DNA of 51,090 bases, taken from the NCBI GenBank assembly GCA_947074205.1, contig CAMTOQ010000020.1:1-51090 (forward strand), written 5' to 3'. The position numbers and the translations under genes are program-made. Origin of the DNA: an uncultured Bacteroides sp. GTDB taxonomy: Bacteria; Bacteroidota; Bacteroidia; Bacteroidales; Bacteroidaceae. This document shows, piece after piece, positions 1 to 9,308 of this stretch. Numbering within the stretch: position 1 is the stretch's first letter; the number at the start of each line of letters is the position of its first letter. The notes under the pieces are model-generated. The model saw nothing but the letters and a program-made list of their open reading frames with translations. It was not told where the DNA came from and ran no database searches.

Positions 1-135
1 ATACTGCAAAAGCCTCTGCACCGGACTAGCATTAGCTTGATAGGAACTTAAACCTATAATGCCAGCTACAGGAGTTCTCTCACAAAAAAGTAAACTGGCT
101 AAAGAGAGTATTGCTGTTACCTCTATTCGTCAAGG
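1..135. other. Left-edge segment, no recognisable gene
   Basis: This is the stretch downstream of nifB at the window edge. On the minus strand one frame stays open for about 40 codons to the edge, but it has no ATG and matches nothing I recognise. The plus-strand frames are closed. A gene starting with a non-ATG codon, or simply spacer, are both possible. Confidence 0.3.
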
Positions 136-1413
136 TTAAGCGCACCCCATAGCAGTGCCTTTGCAGCCTGAGCCGCATTTAAACTCATTGGGTTTAGCAA
201 TGGTTTTTATAGGTTTGTGATTGTATACACCTTCAAGACCCTCGTCAATTAACCCAGTCATTTCGATGACATTTATGCCGCATCCATCGATGATGCTTTT
301 AGGGTTTTCGCCCACACTGCTTACCAAAAGTGCTCTGCAATCTTTGATGCTTCTAGCTAGATCTAACCATCTTTGGTCGCCTGTGCCGGCATTAGGCATT
401 TTGCGCAACTCAACATATTGAAAGCCTTTGGGTGTTTGTTGATAAATATAAAGATGCATAGCTTCTCCTAAATGTAGATTCACTAAATGACCTTCGTTTG
501 TTGCAACTGCCACGTAGGGCTTATCTGCAAGATCACTTTCGGATGTGCTTATCACTTTTTGCAATATCTGATAAGAATCTGATAGATCTTGCCCCAATAA
601 ACCGGCTGCATCGGCACGACAACGAGCGCAGTGGGCCATCATTGGCAGATGTTCTTTAGCAAACTCTCTCACTCTTAGGATTTCTACAGACGTGGGTCTG
701 GGTACTTCCTCGAAAGGGGTATCTGCTGTAGGAATCAAGGGAATGCAGTTCATGATGTCTGCTCCTAATTCTTTGCAAACACGTGCCACTTCGTGAATAT
801 GATGATCATTGACCCCGGGTATAATGATGGAGTTGATCTTTACAACTATACCTTTGGCTTTGAGTAATGGAATGCATCTTAACTGTCTTTCTAGTAAAAG
901 CTCTGCTGCCATTATTCCTCTATATACTTTACGCTCAAACCTTACCCAGCGGTATATCTTAGCTGATATTTCAGGATCGATAGCATTTATAGTCAGCGTG
1001 ACGTGTGTCACTCCCAACTCAGCAATTTCTTCGATATAGGGTTCTAAACCTAGTCCATTTGATGAAAGGCAGAAGATTTTGTCTGGCAACTCGTTATGGA
1101 TATTTCTAAGCGTCTCCATAGTCTCTTTAGGATTGGCAAACGGATCGCCCGGGCCGGCAATGCCGATAACCGATATATTATCAATCGAATTTGATAATTC
1201 CTTTAGATACGACACGGCTTTTTGGGGTGTTAATACTCCCGAAGTTACCCCTGGTCTACTTTCATTTACACAGTCGTATTTACGGTTGCAGTAGTTGCAC
1301 TGAATGTTACATTGAGGTGCAACTGGTAAATGCACACGAGCATATTTACTCTTTGCCTCTTCATTGAAGCAAGGGTGCTTCATTATATCTTTTTCTGTAA
1401 TCAATGTTGCCAT
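136..1413 (-). CDS. nifB: Nitrogenase cofactor maturase NifB (radical SAM plus NifX-like domain)
   Basis: NifB is the radical SAM enzyme that builds the 8Fe-9S-C core (NifB-co) of the FeMo-cofactor in the cytoplasm. The radical SAM cysteines are C35, C39 and C42 (CNIQCNYC), preceded by the family HPCF motif and followed by SRPGVTS. From about residue 300 the protein becomes a NifX/NafY-like cofactor-binding domain, ending in a Cys/Gly-rich tail (CGSGCKGTAMGCA), so this is the fused NifB-NifX form. I chose the ATG at 1413 (MATLITEKD), 7 nt after an AAAGG ribosome site, over the TTG two codons upstream. It starts 11 nt after nifN and is probably the last nif gene of the operon here. No separate nifX is seen. 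Confidence 0.96.
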   Translation of the reverse strand: MATLITEKDIMKHPCFNEEAKSKYARVHLPVAPQCNIQCNYCNRKYDCVNESRPGVTSGVLTPQKAVSYLKELSNSIDNISVIGIAGPGDPFANPKETMETLRNIHNELPDKIFCLSSNGLGLEPYIEEIAELGVTHVTLTINAIDPEISAKIYRWVRFERKVYRGIMAAELLLERQLRCIPLLKAKGIVVKINSIIIPGVNDHHIHEVARVCKELGADIMNCIPLIPTADTPFEEVPRPTSVEILRVREFAKEHLPMMAHCARCRADAAGLLGQDLSDSYQILQKVISTSESDLADKPYVAVATNEGHLVNLHLGEAMHLYIYQQTPKGFQYVELRKMPNAGTGDQRWLDLARSIKDCRALLVSSVGENPKSIIDGCGINVIEMTGLIDEGLEGVYNHKPIKTIAKPNEFKCGSGCKGTAMGCA

Positions 1414-1424
1414 AATCAATCCTT

Positions 1425-2834
1425 TTACATGTATTTATAACCAATAGGAGAGTGCTCCTGCTTATAGTCTAGTAGTGCGTTTACAATTAGATCGAATAGG
1501 TTCTGAGTACCTTCGTAGAGCAGATGTTTGATCCGAGGGCCTCCAATACGGTCGTGGATGGGAAAACCTATTCGTACGATAGGAATAGAAAGTTGTCTAG
1601 CTATATAGTATCCTTTGCTATTACCAATAATAATGTCGGGCTTTATCTCAAGTGATAATTCACGTATAGTTTCAAAATCGGCTCCCGATAGAATAATAGT
1701 TTCCGAGAATGCCTCTTCATTGTATTTTAGCAACTCTTTCTTCATGAGTTTACTTTCCCCCCCCGATGCTACGATGACCGGCTTTATTCCTATTTCAGCC
1801 AAGAATAAACTTACAGCAATCACCATGTCTTCTTCACCATAAACCACTGCTTTTTTACCGAACACATACTTATGACCATCAATATAAGCATCTACCAATC
1901 GGCCTCGTTGAAGAGCGTATTTTTGTGGTATTTCTTTCCCACTTGTTGTAGAGATGATGTTCATTAAGCTATCAGTAGCCTCGATTCCAATAGGCATTAC
2001 AATTGTGTGGTTTTTGATGAAGTAGTTCTTTTCTAGCCACTCACCAGCGCTTGTCACGCTAGACCTCATCAAGACTTGTTCTGAGAGAGAACCCTTATTC
2101 AATACTGTGCCTAACTCTATACTAGCTGTTGCACTTCCTGTCTTTCTAATATCATCAATAGAAGTCCCACCTTCGGGTATAAGATGATAATCTTTCCAAC
2201 AGGGATTATCCATTGAAGTAGAATAGTCGGGAAATAGAGTATAGTCTATCTCAAAATCATTCATCAATTGCTTTAGAAGTCGGATATCTGCGGGAGAGAT
2301 GAAACCCGAAAATAGATTTATGCGTCTTTCTCTTTTTGCTTCTACGCTGAGTGTACGAATAGTAGCAAGTACTGCCTCGTGAAATCCATCCATATGTGTG
2401 CCGCTATAGCTAGGAGTCGATGCATGAACAAACAAAGGCAGAGTAGAGTCTCCGTTGTATATTTCTCTATATTCTGCTATTAAGGAAGGTATATCTTCAC
2501 CTATGGTTTCTGATAAGCATGTTGATGCAATACCCATCACAGTTGGAGCATATTGCTTACGAATATTATCTATGCCATTGATGAAATTTTTGTTTCCTCC
2601 ATAGATAGTAGTTTCTTCGCTGAAGTTGGACGACGCAATATCCATCGGCTCCTTGTAGTGGCTGATTAAGTAGCGTCTTATATAGGTGGCACATCCTTGC
2701 GACCCGTGTATCATAGGTATGCATCCCTCGATGCCTTTAAATACCATAGATGCACCGAGCGGAGCACAAAGTTTACAAGCATTTCTAGAAGCAACATGCT
2801 TGTTTGCCTCCAATGTTAGTCCCTCATTTTGCAT
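1425..2834 (-). CDS. nifN: FeMo-cofactor assembly scaffold NifN
   Basis: NifN is the beta-type subunit of the NifEN scaffold on which the NifB product is matured with Mo and homocitrate. The protein is about 469 residues. Family signatures near the N-terminus are NACKLCAPLGA, GIEGCIPMIHGSQGC and YIRRYLISHYKEP, followed by ASTCLSETIGEDIP. These fit NifN better than NifK, which has the CQPIGA signature and is present separately. The ATG at 2834 is preferred over a TTG three codons upstream. A long spacer of about 190 nt separates it from nifE and contains a hairpin and a sigma-54-like promoter, so nifN-nifB may be partly transcribed on their own. Confidence 0.94.
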   Translation of the reverse strand: MQNEGLTLEANKHVASRNACKLCAPLGASMVFKGIEGCIPMIHGSQGCATYIRRYLISHYKEPMDIASSNFSEETTIYGGNKNFINGIDNIRKQYAPTVMGIASTCLSETIGEDIPSLIAEYREIYNGDSTLPLFVHASTPSYSGTHMDGFHEAVLATIRTLSVEAKRERRINLFSGFISPADIRLLKQLMNDFEIDYTLFPDYSTSMDNPCWKDYHLIPEGGTSIDDIRKTGSATASIELGTVLNKGSLSEQVLMRSSVTSAGEWLEKNYFIKNHTIVMPIGIEATDSLMNIISTTSGKEIPQKYALQRGRLVDAYIDGHKYVFGKKAVVYGEEDMVIAVSLFLAEIGIKPVIVASGGESKLMKKELLKYNEEAFSETIILSGADFETIRELSLEIKPDIIIGNSKGYYIARQLSIPIVRIGFPIHDRIGGPRIKHLLYEGTQNLFDLIVNALLDYKQEHSPIGYKYM

Positions 2835-2863
2835 AATAGTCAATCTTTTTACAATTATTACAA

Positions 2864-2880
2864 TACCATTTTTGTGCCAA
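2864..2880 (-). promoter_or_regulatory. Candidate sigma-54 promoter before nifN
   Basis: The minus strand reads TTGGCAC, five A, then TGGTA. The -24 half matches the sigma-54 consensus TTGGCAC exactly. The -12 half (consensus TTGCA) has two mismatches but keeps one of the two key bases. It lies about 30-45 nt upstream of the nifN ATG, a normal distance. A NifA-type activator is encoded at 12230-13789. Confidence 0.45.
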
Positions 2881-2956
2881 GGTTTTCGTTAAGGTCGATA
2901 TAATCTATATGTCTTTATATATCAGTTGATTATTCTTAAACTAATTATTTACGGGT

Positions 2957-2998
2957 GCTTTTCTAATCTTACTTGAAAGTTAGTAAGAAGATAAAAGC
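2957..2998 (-). other. Hairpin in the nifE-nifN spacer
   Basis: An imperfect inverted repeat: GCTTTT pairs with AAAAGC outside and CTTACT with AGTAAG inside, around an 8-nt loop. No T-run follows on the minus strand, so it looks more like an RNA stability or processing element than a terminator. Confidence 0.4.
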
Positions 2999-3024
2999 AT
3001 ACATAAATGTAGGATTTAGGATAC

Positions 3025-4350
3025 CTACTTAACAAACTTCCATACAGGGCTCATGCATGTGGCATAAACCTCTTTGGCAAAGTTTAGCATCCCCTCATAT
3101 CCGGCTAGGGGCTCCTTCCTTTCATGATTATGATCGCAAAATCCCAGTCCTATTTTATAGGCTATCGGGCGCTCTTTAACACCCCCTATAAATAGGTCGG
3201 CTTGCGTATCCTTGACAAATGTTGAAAGTTCTACCGGGTTCGCATCATCCACAATGATGGTATCATCGTCGCAGAGTTGTTGTATCATGTTGTAGTCATC
3301 TTTGTCTCCTGTTTGCGAACCAATGACCACAGTCTTTACACCAATCAATCGTAATGCTTTTACCAGTGAGATCGCTTTAAAAGCTCCGCCAACATAGATG
3401 GCCGCTCGTTTCCCATTGAGCGCTTCTCGGTAGGGCGCAAGTGCAGGAATCAGTTTGTCTAGTTCATCTTTAACAAGTCGTCGTGCGTTCTCTAGTAATT
3501 CCTTGCTTTTGAAAAAGCGTGCTACATCGTAAAGTGCATCACTCATATCTTCAATACCAAAATAGGAGACGCGCATAAAAGGTACTCCATACTTCTCCTT
3601 CATCGTCTTGGCCAAATAGGTCATTGAACCAGAGCACTGTACTACGTTTAGTGCCGCGTTGTGGGCATTCCTGATAGCATCAACACGCCCATCCCCGGTG
3701 ATGGTGGCATTGACATGGATGCCCATTCGTTTGTAATAATCTAGAAGAATCCAGAGTTCGCCTGCTAAGTTGAAATCTCCGAGTATATTAATGCTATATT
3801 TAGGTAGCTCTTTATTGGCCGTTCCTACTAATTGGGATAACGCTTCGCATGCAACACGATAACCATCTTTCTTAGATCCTTGAAATCCTGGTGCTTGTAC
3901 AGGAATAATTGGAATCTCTTTCTCTAATTCCATTTGTTTGCAGAGCGACTCTACATCATCACCAATTACCCCTACAATACAGGTTGTATATACAAAAGCA
4001 GCCTTTGGTTGGTGCTTATCTATTAGCTCGTTTAGTGAAAGACGAAGTTTTTCAATTCCTCCAAAAACGATATCACGTTCGCGCAGATCAGTTGAAAAAC
4101 TCAATCGGTGTAATTCCGGACCAGAGGAAAGCGAGCCACGAATATCCCAAGTGTAAGCAGCACATCCAATAGGGCCATGTATAATATGAAGTGCATCTGC
4201 AATAGGGTAGAGCACCACACGTGAACCGCAAAACACGCAAGCTCGTTGGCTGATGGAACCGGCAAGGCTTACTTTACCACAATCAATCTCTTTGAAACCG
4301 GCACCAACTCGGGTAACTTGTTTTTTTCTACCTTCTAAAATTCCTTCCAT
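3025..4350 (-). CDS. nifE: FeMo-cofactor assembly scaffold NifE
   Basis: NifE is the alpha-type subunit of the NifEN scaffold for FeMo-cofactor maturation. The protein is 441 residues from the ATG at 4350 (MEGILEGRKK). An upstream start near 4473 would run back into nifK and give a non-homologous leader, so I rejected it. Family cysteines are visible: C38/C41 in RACVFCGSR, C63 in HGPIGCAAY and C124 in YTTCIVGVIGDD. It follows nifK by 89 nt, a spacer that contains a terminator-like hairpin (4376-4419), so its transcription probably depends on read-through. Confidence 0.95.
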   Translation of the reverse strand: MEGILEGRKKQVTRVGAGFKEIDCGKVSLAGSISQRACVFCGSRVVLYPIADALHIIHGPIGCAAYTWDIRGSLSSGPELHRLSFSTDLRERDIVFGGIEKLRLSLNELIDKHQPKAAFVYTTCIVGVIGDDVESLCKQMELEKEIPIIPVQAPGFQGSKKDGYRVACEALSQLVGTANKELPKYSINILGDFNLAGELWILLDYYKRMGIHVNATITGDGRVDAIRNAHNAALNVVQCSGSMTYLAKTMKEKYGVPFMRVSYFGIEDMSDALYDVARFFKSKELLENARRLVKDELDKLIPALAPYREALNGKRAAIYVGGAFKAISLVKALRLIGVKTVVIGSQTGDKDDYNMIQQLCDDDTIIVDDANPVELSTFVKDTQADLFIGGVKERPIAYKIGLGFCDHNHERKEPLAGYEGMLNFAKEVYATCMSPVWKFVK

Positions 4351-4375
4351 AGTTGTTCTTTTCTTTGTGTTGAGT

Positions 4376-4419
4376 AAAAAAATACGGGTGAAGTCCCAAC
4401 TTTGAAGAAACATCACCCG
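4376..4419 (-). terminator. Terminator-like hairpin between nifK and nifE
   Basis: On the minus strand CGGGTGA and TCACCCG form a 7-bp GC-rich stem, followed by TA and seven T residues. This has the form of an intrinsic terminator. It lies inside the nif operon, with only about 25 nt left before the nifE ATG. The likely role is partial termination, giving more nifHDK than nifENB transcript. Confidence 0.65.
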
Positions 4420-4439
4420 CAAAATTATTCGGCTAGCGA

Positions 4440-5819
4440 TTACATTTGGAACTCTACTTTCTCCTCTGGACACGTTGCATCCTGATGATCCATAAGTGCA
4501 TTAAGAATCTGTATAGCCAGATTGATGGCACCCACGTAGCATGTTTTTGGGAAATAGTTATGTCCTGCGCGATCGGCAATTGGGAAACCAAATCGTACAA
4601 ATGGTGTATTCTCGTCACGGGCAATGTATTTGCCATAAGTGTTACCAATTAGAAGATCTACTCCCTCTTGTTTAATCCATTGATGCAGTTGGAACATATC
4701 AGCGGCAGGTCCACTTTTGTATTTAGCTTCCGGTATATCCTTCAACAATACCTTCATTCTTTCATCAAAAGATTTACCCGGTGTGCCGGTAACAACATAA
4801 ACGGGCTTCATATCTAAAGAAATAAGAAATTCGGTAAGAGGAATCAATGTGTCCGGATCTCCCCAAAGTGCCACACGTTTGCCGTAGAAGTACTTCTGGT
4901 TATCTGCAATAAGATCGATGAGACGAGCACGCTCGTCAGTGATTGAATCTGGAACAGGAACATTGGCATGGCGGCTGAGCGACATTATAAACCGGTCAGT
5001 AGCTTTAAGTCCGATGGGTATATCATCTACCTCGAATTTTACCTTGCATTTGTTCTCAAGCTTAATGCAAGCATCTTGGGTGCTATATTCTCCAAGACCG
5101 ATAGTAAATTTGCTATCACCAGTGGCAATCATATCCTTTTGCGTTGTTCCACCTTTAGGGTACATCTGATATTTACCAGTAAGCCCTGTGTCTAGAACGT
5201 CTGTCATATCGGGGAAAAGGATGATGCGAGCTTCCATCTCTTTTGCTACGCGTTTGATTTCGCGCATGTCAGATGGTTCCATCCATCCGGCAATGATATT
5301 TACTACATTCTTTTTTCGTGGTGTACTTGTTGAGAAGAATTTTACGAATGCGGCTACTTGGTTGGAATATCCAGTGATATGACTACCCACATACGAAGGA
5401 GTATTGCAATAGATTACCTTCTTACCTTCGGGTATCTTTCCATCTTCACCAGCTTTCGATACAATTTGTGTCATATCATCACCGATGGTTTCCGAAAGAC
5501 ATGTAGTATGCACAGCTACTACTTCAGGATCGTAGACTGTGAATATAGTATCAATGGCTTGTACTAGGTTGGCAGAACCGCCAAATACAGATGATCCTTC
5601 AGAAAATGAAGAAGTTGATGCCATTATCGGTTCTTTGAAATGTCGTGTCAACGTACTTCTATGATAGGCACAGCATCCTTGCGAGCCATGGCTATGGGGT
5701 AGACATCCATGCAAACCAAAAGCTGCATACATTGCCCCAATGGGCTGGCAGGTTTTTGCCGGGTTGATTGTTAGGGCTTTCCTTTCAATCTCTTTTGGCG
5801 TAGTATGTTTTAAAAGCAT
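4440..5819 (-). CDS. nifK: Nitrogenase MoFe protein beta chain NifK
   Basis: NifK is the beta subunit of dinitrogenase, which shares the P-cluster with NifD. P-cluster cysteines are C24 (KTCQPIGA), C49 (HGSQGC) and C107 (HTTCLSETIGDD). Their spacings of 25 and 58 match C70, C95 and C153 of the Azotobacter protein. At 459 residues it lacks the roughly 50-residue N-terminal extension of the proteobacterial form and resembles the short clostridial type. It starts 25 nt after nifD. Confidence 0.97.
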   Translation of the reverse strand: MLLKHTTPKEIERKALTINPAKTCQPIGAMYAAFGLHGCLPHSHGSQGCCAYHRSTLTRHFKEPIMASTSSFSEGSSVFGGSANLVQAIDTIFTVYDPEVVAVHTTCLSETIGDDMTQIVSKAGEDGKIPEGKKVIYCNTPSYVGSHITGYSNQVAAFVKFFSTSTPRKKNVVNIIAGWMEPSDMREIKRVAKEMEARIILFPDMTDVLDTGLTGKYQMYPKGGTTQKDMIATGDSKFTIGLGEYSTQDACIKLENKCKVKFEVDDIPIGLKATDRFIMSLSRHANVPVPDSITDERARLIDLIADNQKYFYGKRVALWGDPDTLIPLTEFLISLDMKPVYVVTGTPGKSFDERMKVLLKDIPEAKYKSGPAADMFQLHQWIKQEGVDLLIGNTYGKYIARDENTPFVRFGFPIADRAGHNYFPKTCYVGAINLAIQILNALMDHQDATCPEEKVEFQM

Positions 5820-5844
5820 AAATCAATTTGTTTTAATGATACAT

Positions 5845-7467
5845 TCAATAGGCGTAAGAAGCTTCTACTACCTCATCCATTTCCCAAGGCGCTTTCATCT
5901 CTTTCCATATTGTGCAACAAGCAATCTGCTCAATATCTCTATAGAAATTAATAGCTCCTTCGAATGCGGCATAAGGGCCACCATAGTCATAGTTGTGAAG
6001 TTGCTTTAAGGGTACACCAAGTTTTTGTACGCAGAACTTTTCCTTAATACCTGCACAGAAGATATCTGGCTTGTACATCTCGATAAGTTTCTCCATCTCG
6101 TAATGACTCAAATCATCGATAACGAGTGTGCCTTTCTGCATTTCAGCCATCAAACCTTCGTAACCATTGAATTCTAGCCCTTCTGCTTCTAGAGCCTTCA
6201 ACTCTTCTTCTGTTTTACGTGGTTTGTAGCGAGTTGGATCCTTCTCTACTGTAATTTGTTCGATGTTGCGGCTATCTGCATCAATTACGATGCTTGGCAG
6301 TACACGTCTACCTTCGTAGTCATCGCGATGGCCGAACTCGTATCCTGCAGCTAGTGTTGTTACACCAAGTTCGTTGAATAACTCTTGATAGTGATGAGCT
6401 CTAGATCCTCCTACAAACAACATCGCAGTCTTGCCTTCTGTCTTCAAGCGAGCTTTATTAGCAGCCTCGGTTACGGCTTTCATTTCCTCTTCGATAACAG
6501 CTTCTACTTTTGCGGTAAGCTCTTCATCTTGGAAGTATTTGGCAACCTTGCGTAATGTCTTTGCGGTAGCTTCTGCACCGATGAAGTTAGCCTTCATCCA
6601 AGGAATACCGAACGAAGTTTCGAGCATTTCGGCTACATAGTTGATTGAACGATGGCACATCACTAGGTTGAGATCCGCTGTGTGTGCTGTTTGGAACTGA
6701 TCTAATGAAGAGTTACCAGAGAATGTAGCTACCAACTCAATACCACATTTTTCGAGTAAACTCTCAATGGCAAAGGCATCTCCACCAATGTTATATTCGC
6801 CTAATACGTTGATGCGATATTTAAATTTGCCCTTCACCGTATCGTCACGACCAATAAGATGTTTCATCAATTGGTTGTTGGCGATGTGATGTCCTGCAGA
6901 CTGTGAAACGCCTCTATATCCTTCGCAAGAAAAACCGAAGATGTTGATGTCACCTCCCAACTCTTCCATCATGTGGCGAGCCACACGGTGCACATCATCA
7001 CCAATTAAACCTACAGGGCAAGTAGAGAAGATAGCAATGGCACGTGGGTGGAACAGTTCATAAGCTTCGCGTATAGCTTGCTTAAGCTTTTCTTCGCCCC
7101 CAAATACGATGTTAGAATCTTGCATGTCAGTAGAGAATGCATAAGGAATAAAGTTGGTATTGTATTCGTCTGGGCGAGTCTGGTTTCGTCGAGTAAGCCA
7201 TGAGTAAAAAGCACAACCAATAGGGCCATGAGTAATATTGACAATATCGCGAGTAGGTCCTAATACTACCCCTTTACAACCGGCATAGGTACAGCCACGT
7301 TGCGTGATAATACCTGGGATGGTACGTACGTTAGCCTGAATCTCTGGGATGTTGCTGGGGTCGTTGTAGGTGATGGCTTTATTCCTCTTTTTACCTACCT
7401 TTTTAGGGTATATTTCCAATACTTCCTCCTTAAAGGAAGCTAGAGGAGTAATAATATCTTTTTCCAT
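5845..7467 (-). CDS. nifD: Nitrogenase MoFe protein alpha chain NifD
   Basis: NifD is the alpha subunit of Mo-dinitrogenase and carries the FeMo-cofactor. P-cluster cysteines are C59, C85 and C150. The cofactor ligands C271 (LVMCHRSINY) and H491 (QLHNYDYGGPY) align with C275 and H442 of Azotobacter. Substrate-pocket residues Q189 and H193 (SQSAGHH) and R356 (GGSRAHH) are present, so an active Mo enzyme is expected rather than a V or Fe-only form. At 540 residues it is longer than the proteobacterial form (about 490). The extra segment at roughly 400-450, rich in charged residues, corresponds to the insertion known from clostridial NifD. It sits 12 nt after nifI2. Confidence 0.97.
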   Translation of the reverse strand: MEKDIITPLASFKEEVLEIYPKKVGKKRNKAITYNDPSNIPEIQANVRTIPGIITQRGCTYAGCKGVVLGPTRDIVNITHGPIGCAFYSWLTRRNQTRPDEYNTNFIPYAFSTDMQDSNIVFGGEEKLKQAIREAYELFHPRAIAIFSTCPVGLIGDDVHRVARHMMEELGGDINIFGFSCEGYRGVSQSAGHHIANNQLMKHLIGRDDTVKGKFKYRINVLGEYNIGGDAFAIESLLEKCGIELVATFSGNSSLDQFQTAHTADLNLVMCHRSINYVAEMLETSFGIPWMKANFIGAEATAKTLRKVAKYFQDEELTAKVEAVIEEEMKAVTEAANKARLKTEGKTAMLFVGGSRAHHYQELFNELGVTTLAAGYEFGHRDDYEGRRVLPSIVIDADSRNIEQITVEKDPTRYKPRKTEEELKALEAEGLEFNGYEGLMAEMQKGTLVIDDLSHYEMEKLIEMYKPDIFCAGIKEKFCVQKLGVPLKQLHNYDYGGPYAAFEGAINFYRDIEQIACCTIWKEMKAPWEMDEVVEASYAY

Positions 7468-7479
7468 TCGATGTTCTGT

Positions 7480-7845
7480 TTAATCAAGAGTTTTGTCACC
7501 TGCTTCACCTGTTCGTATGTGAACAGAATCCACTGTATTTATCACAAATATTTTTCCATCGCCACTTGCTCCAGTTTTATTCGTGTCCATAATAGTCTTA
7601 ACTGCCAAGTCTTTTTTATCATCGCTAACCACCAAAGTGATCATGCGTTTCGATTTAAGTCTAGGCATTTCTGATATCAGGTCGCGTAGTGCTGGGTCGA
7701 ATTTATCTGCTTTCTCCAAGTCTCCGTGTCCTTTCCCACGCCCCACCACCGGCATGGCAGTGAAGGATGGTAGTCCAGCTTCCTGAAGAGCCACTTTTGT
7801 TTCTTGCATTTTAGCGATGCGTAGAACTGCTAGTATTAACTTCAT
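7480..7845 (-). CDS. nifI2: PII-like nitrogenase regulator NifI2
   Basis: NifI2 pairs with NifI1 in a PII-family complex that senses 2-oxoglutarate and ATP and blocks NifDK when ammonium is added; this is best known from methanogens. The sequence shows the PII fold signature with PSFTAMPVVGRGKGHGD before the T-loop and GDGKIFVINTVDSVHIRTGE at the C-terminus. The ATG at 7845 (MKLILAVLRIA) is chosen over a TTG two codons upstream. It lies between nifI1 and nifD, the usual position. Confidence 0.93.
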   Translation of the reverse strand: MKLILAVLRIAKMQETKVALQEAGLPSFTAMPVVGRGKGHGDLEKADKFDPALRDLISEMPRLKSKRMITLVVSDDKKDLAVKTIMDTNKTGASGDGKIFVINTVDSVHIRTGEAGDKTLD

Positions 7846-7862
7846 ATACAAATGACTTTAGA

Positions 7863-8189
7863 TTATTTTTCAACTTTGCCCGAAGAGATTGTATAAGCCT
7901 CCTCTACTGGAGTGACGAATATCTTACCATCGCCAAACTGTCCATCAGGACCAGAGCGAGCCGCATCCATGATTGTCTCGATGACATAATCTTTGTCGCT
8001 TTCAGGGATTACAATCATCAACAGATCTTTTGGTAGCTCATCATAAGTGACATTGCCAACCTTGAGACCTCTCTGACGACCTCTACCGAAAACTGGGAGT
8101 TTAGTAACGGCAGGAAATCCTGCATTAAATAACGCTGACATTACCACCGGTGATTTCTCGGGTCTTACTATTGCTCTTAATAAATACAT
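7863..8189 (-). CDS. nifI1: PII-like nitrogenase regulator NifI1
   Basis: This is the first of the two PII-like proteins between nifH and nifD. The N-terminus MYLLRAIVRPEK, the GFPAVTKLPVFGRGRQRGLK segment and the C-terminal GDGKIFVTPVEEAYTISSG are typical of NifI1. At 108 residues it is of normal length. With NifI2 it is expected to bind and inhibit the dinitrogenase in response to nitrogen status. It follows nifH by 30 nt, which indicates cotranscription. Confidence 0.94.
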   Translation of the reverse strand: MYLLRAIVRPEKSPVVMSALFNAGFPAVTKLPVFGRGRQRGLKVGNVTYDELPKDLLMIVIPESDKDYVIETIMDAARSGPDGQFGDGKIFVTPVEEAYTISSGKVEK

Positions 8190-8219
8190 AGTATATTTCT
8201 CCTTTTGTTTTTAAAGTAG

Positions 8220-9062
<843 letters not shown>

Positions 9063-9104
9063 TTAATAATAAATTCTATAAAAGAATTATCTTTAGTAAG
9101 TATT

Positions 9105-9122
9105 AAGAAAATTGCGTGCCAA
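9105..9122 (-). promoter_or_regulatory. Candidate sigma-54 promoter of nifH
   Basis: The minus strand reads TTGGCACG, CAAT, then TTTCT. The -24 half is a full match to the sigma-54 consensus TTGGCACG, the spacing is right, and the -12 half (TTGCW) has one mismatch. It gives a 5' leader of roughly 50-60 nt. I found no TGT-N10-ACA NifA site between it and the upstream terminator. Confidence 0.7.
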
Positions 9123-9221
9123 AATCAGCTAATCTAATCTAGGTTCTCTTGTTGTGGTGGCTAATGTGTTGTAAAACAGTGTTGTATAATGCTTTTATTT
9201 TCTCGGATGTTTCGATCTAAT

Positions 9222-9258
9222 AAAAAAGACTATCCTACAAAGAGAGTAGGATAGTCTT
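9222..9258 (-). terminator. Terminator after modA
   Basis: A perfect 13-bp stem, AAGACTATCCTAC with its complement around a 7-nt loop, is followed on the minus strand by six T. It ends the porin-modA transcript and separates it from nifH. Confidence 0.9.
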
Positions 9259-9308
9259 ATGAAAATTACATATATGTAATATTTGTTAGCCGAATATTTC
9301 TTTTTTAT

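Noticed and set aside
4351..4473. Longer N-terminus of NifE overlapping nifK
   Set aside because: The extra 41 residues cross a terminator-like hairpin and the nifK end, and have no NifE character. The ATG at 4350 gives a normal NifE.
5845..7467. Loss of the FeMo-cofactor histidine in NifD
   Set aside because: At first GGPYAAFEG seemed to lack the expected His. Counting against the Azotobacter C-terminus shows H442 corresponds to H491 in QLHNYDY, which is present.
9123..9221. TGT...ACA sequence upstream of nifH as a NifA binding site
   Set aside because: The only candidate (TGT 9165, ACA 9176) has 8 nt between the halves rather than 10, so it does not match the known site.
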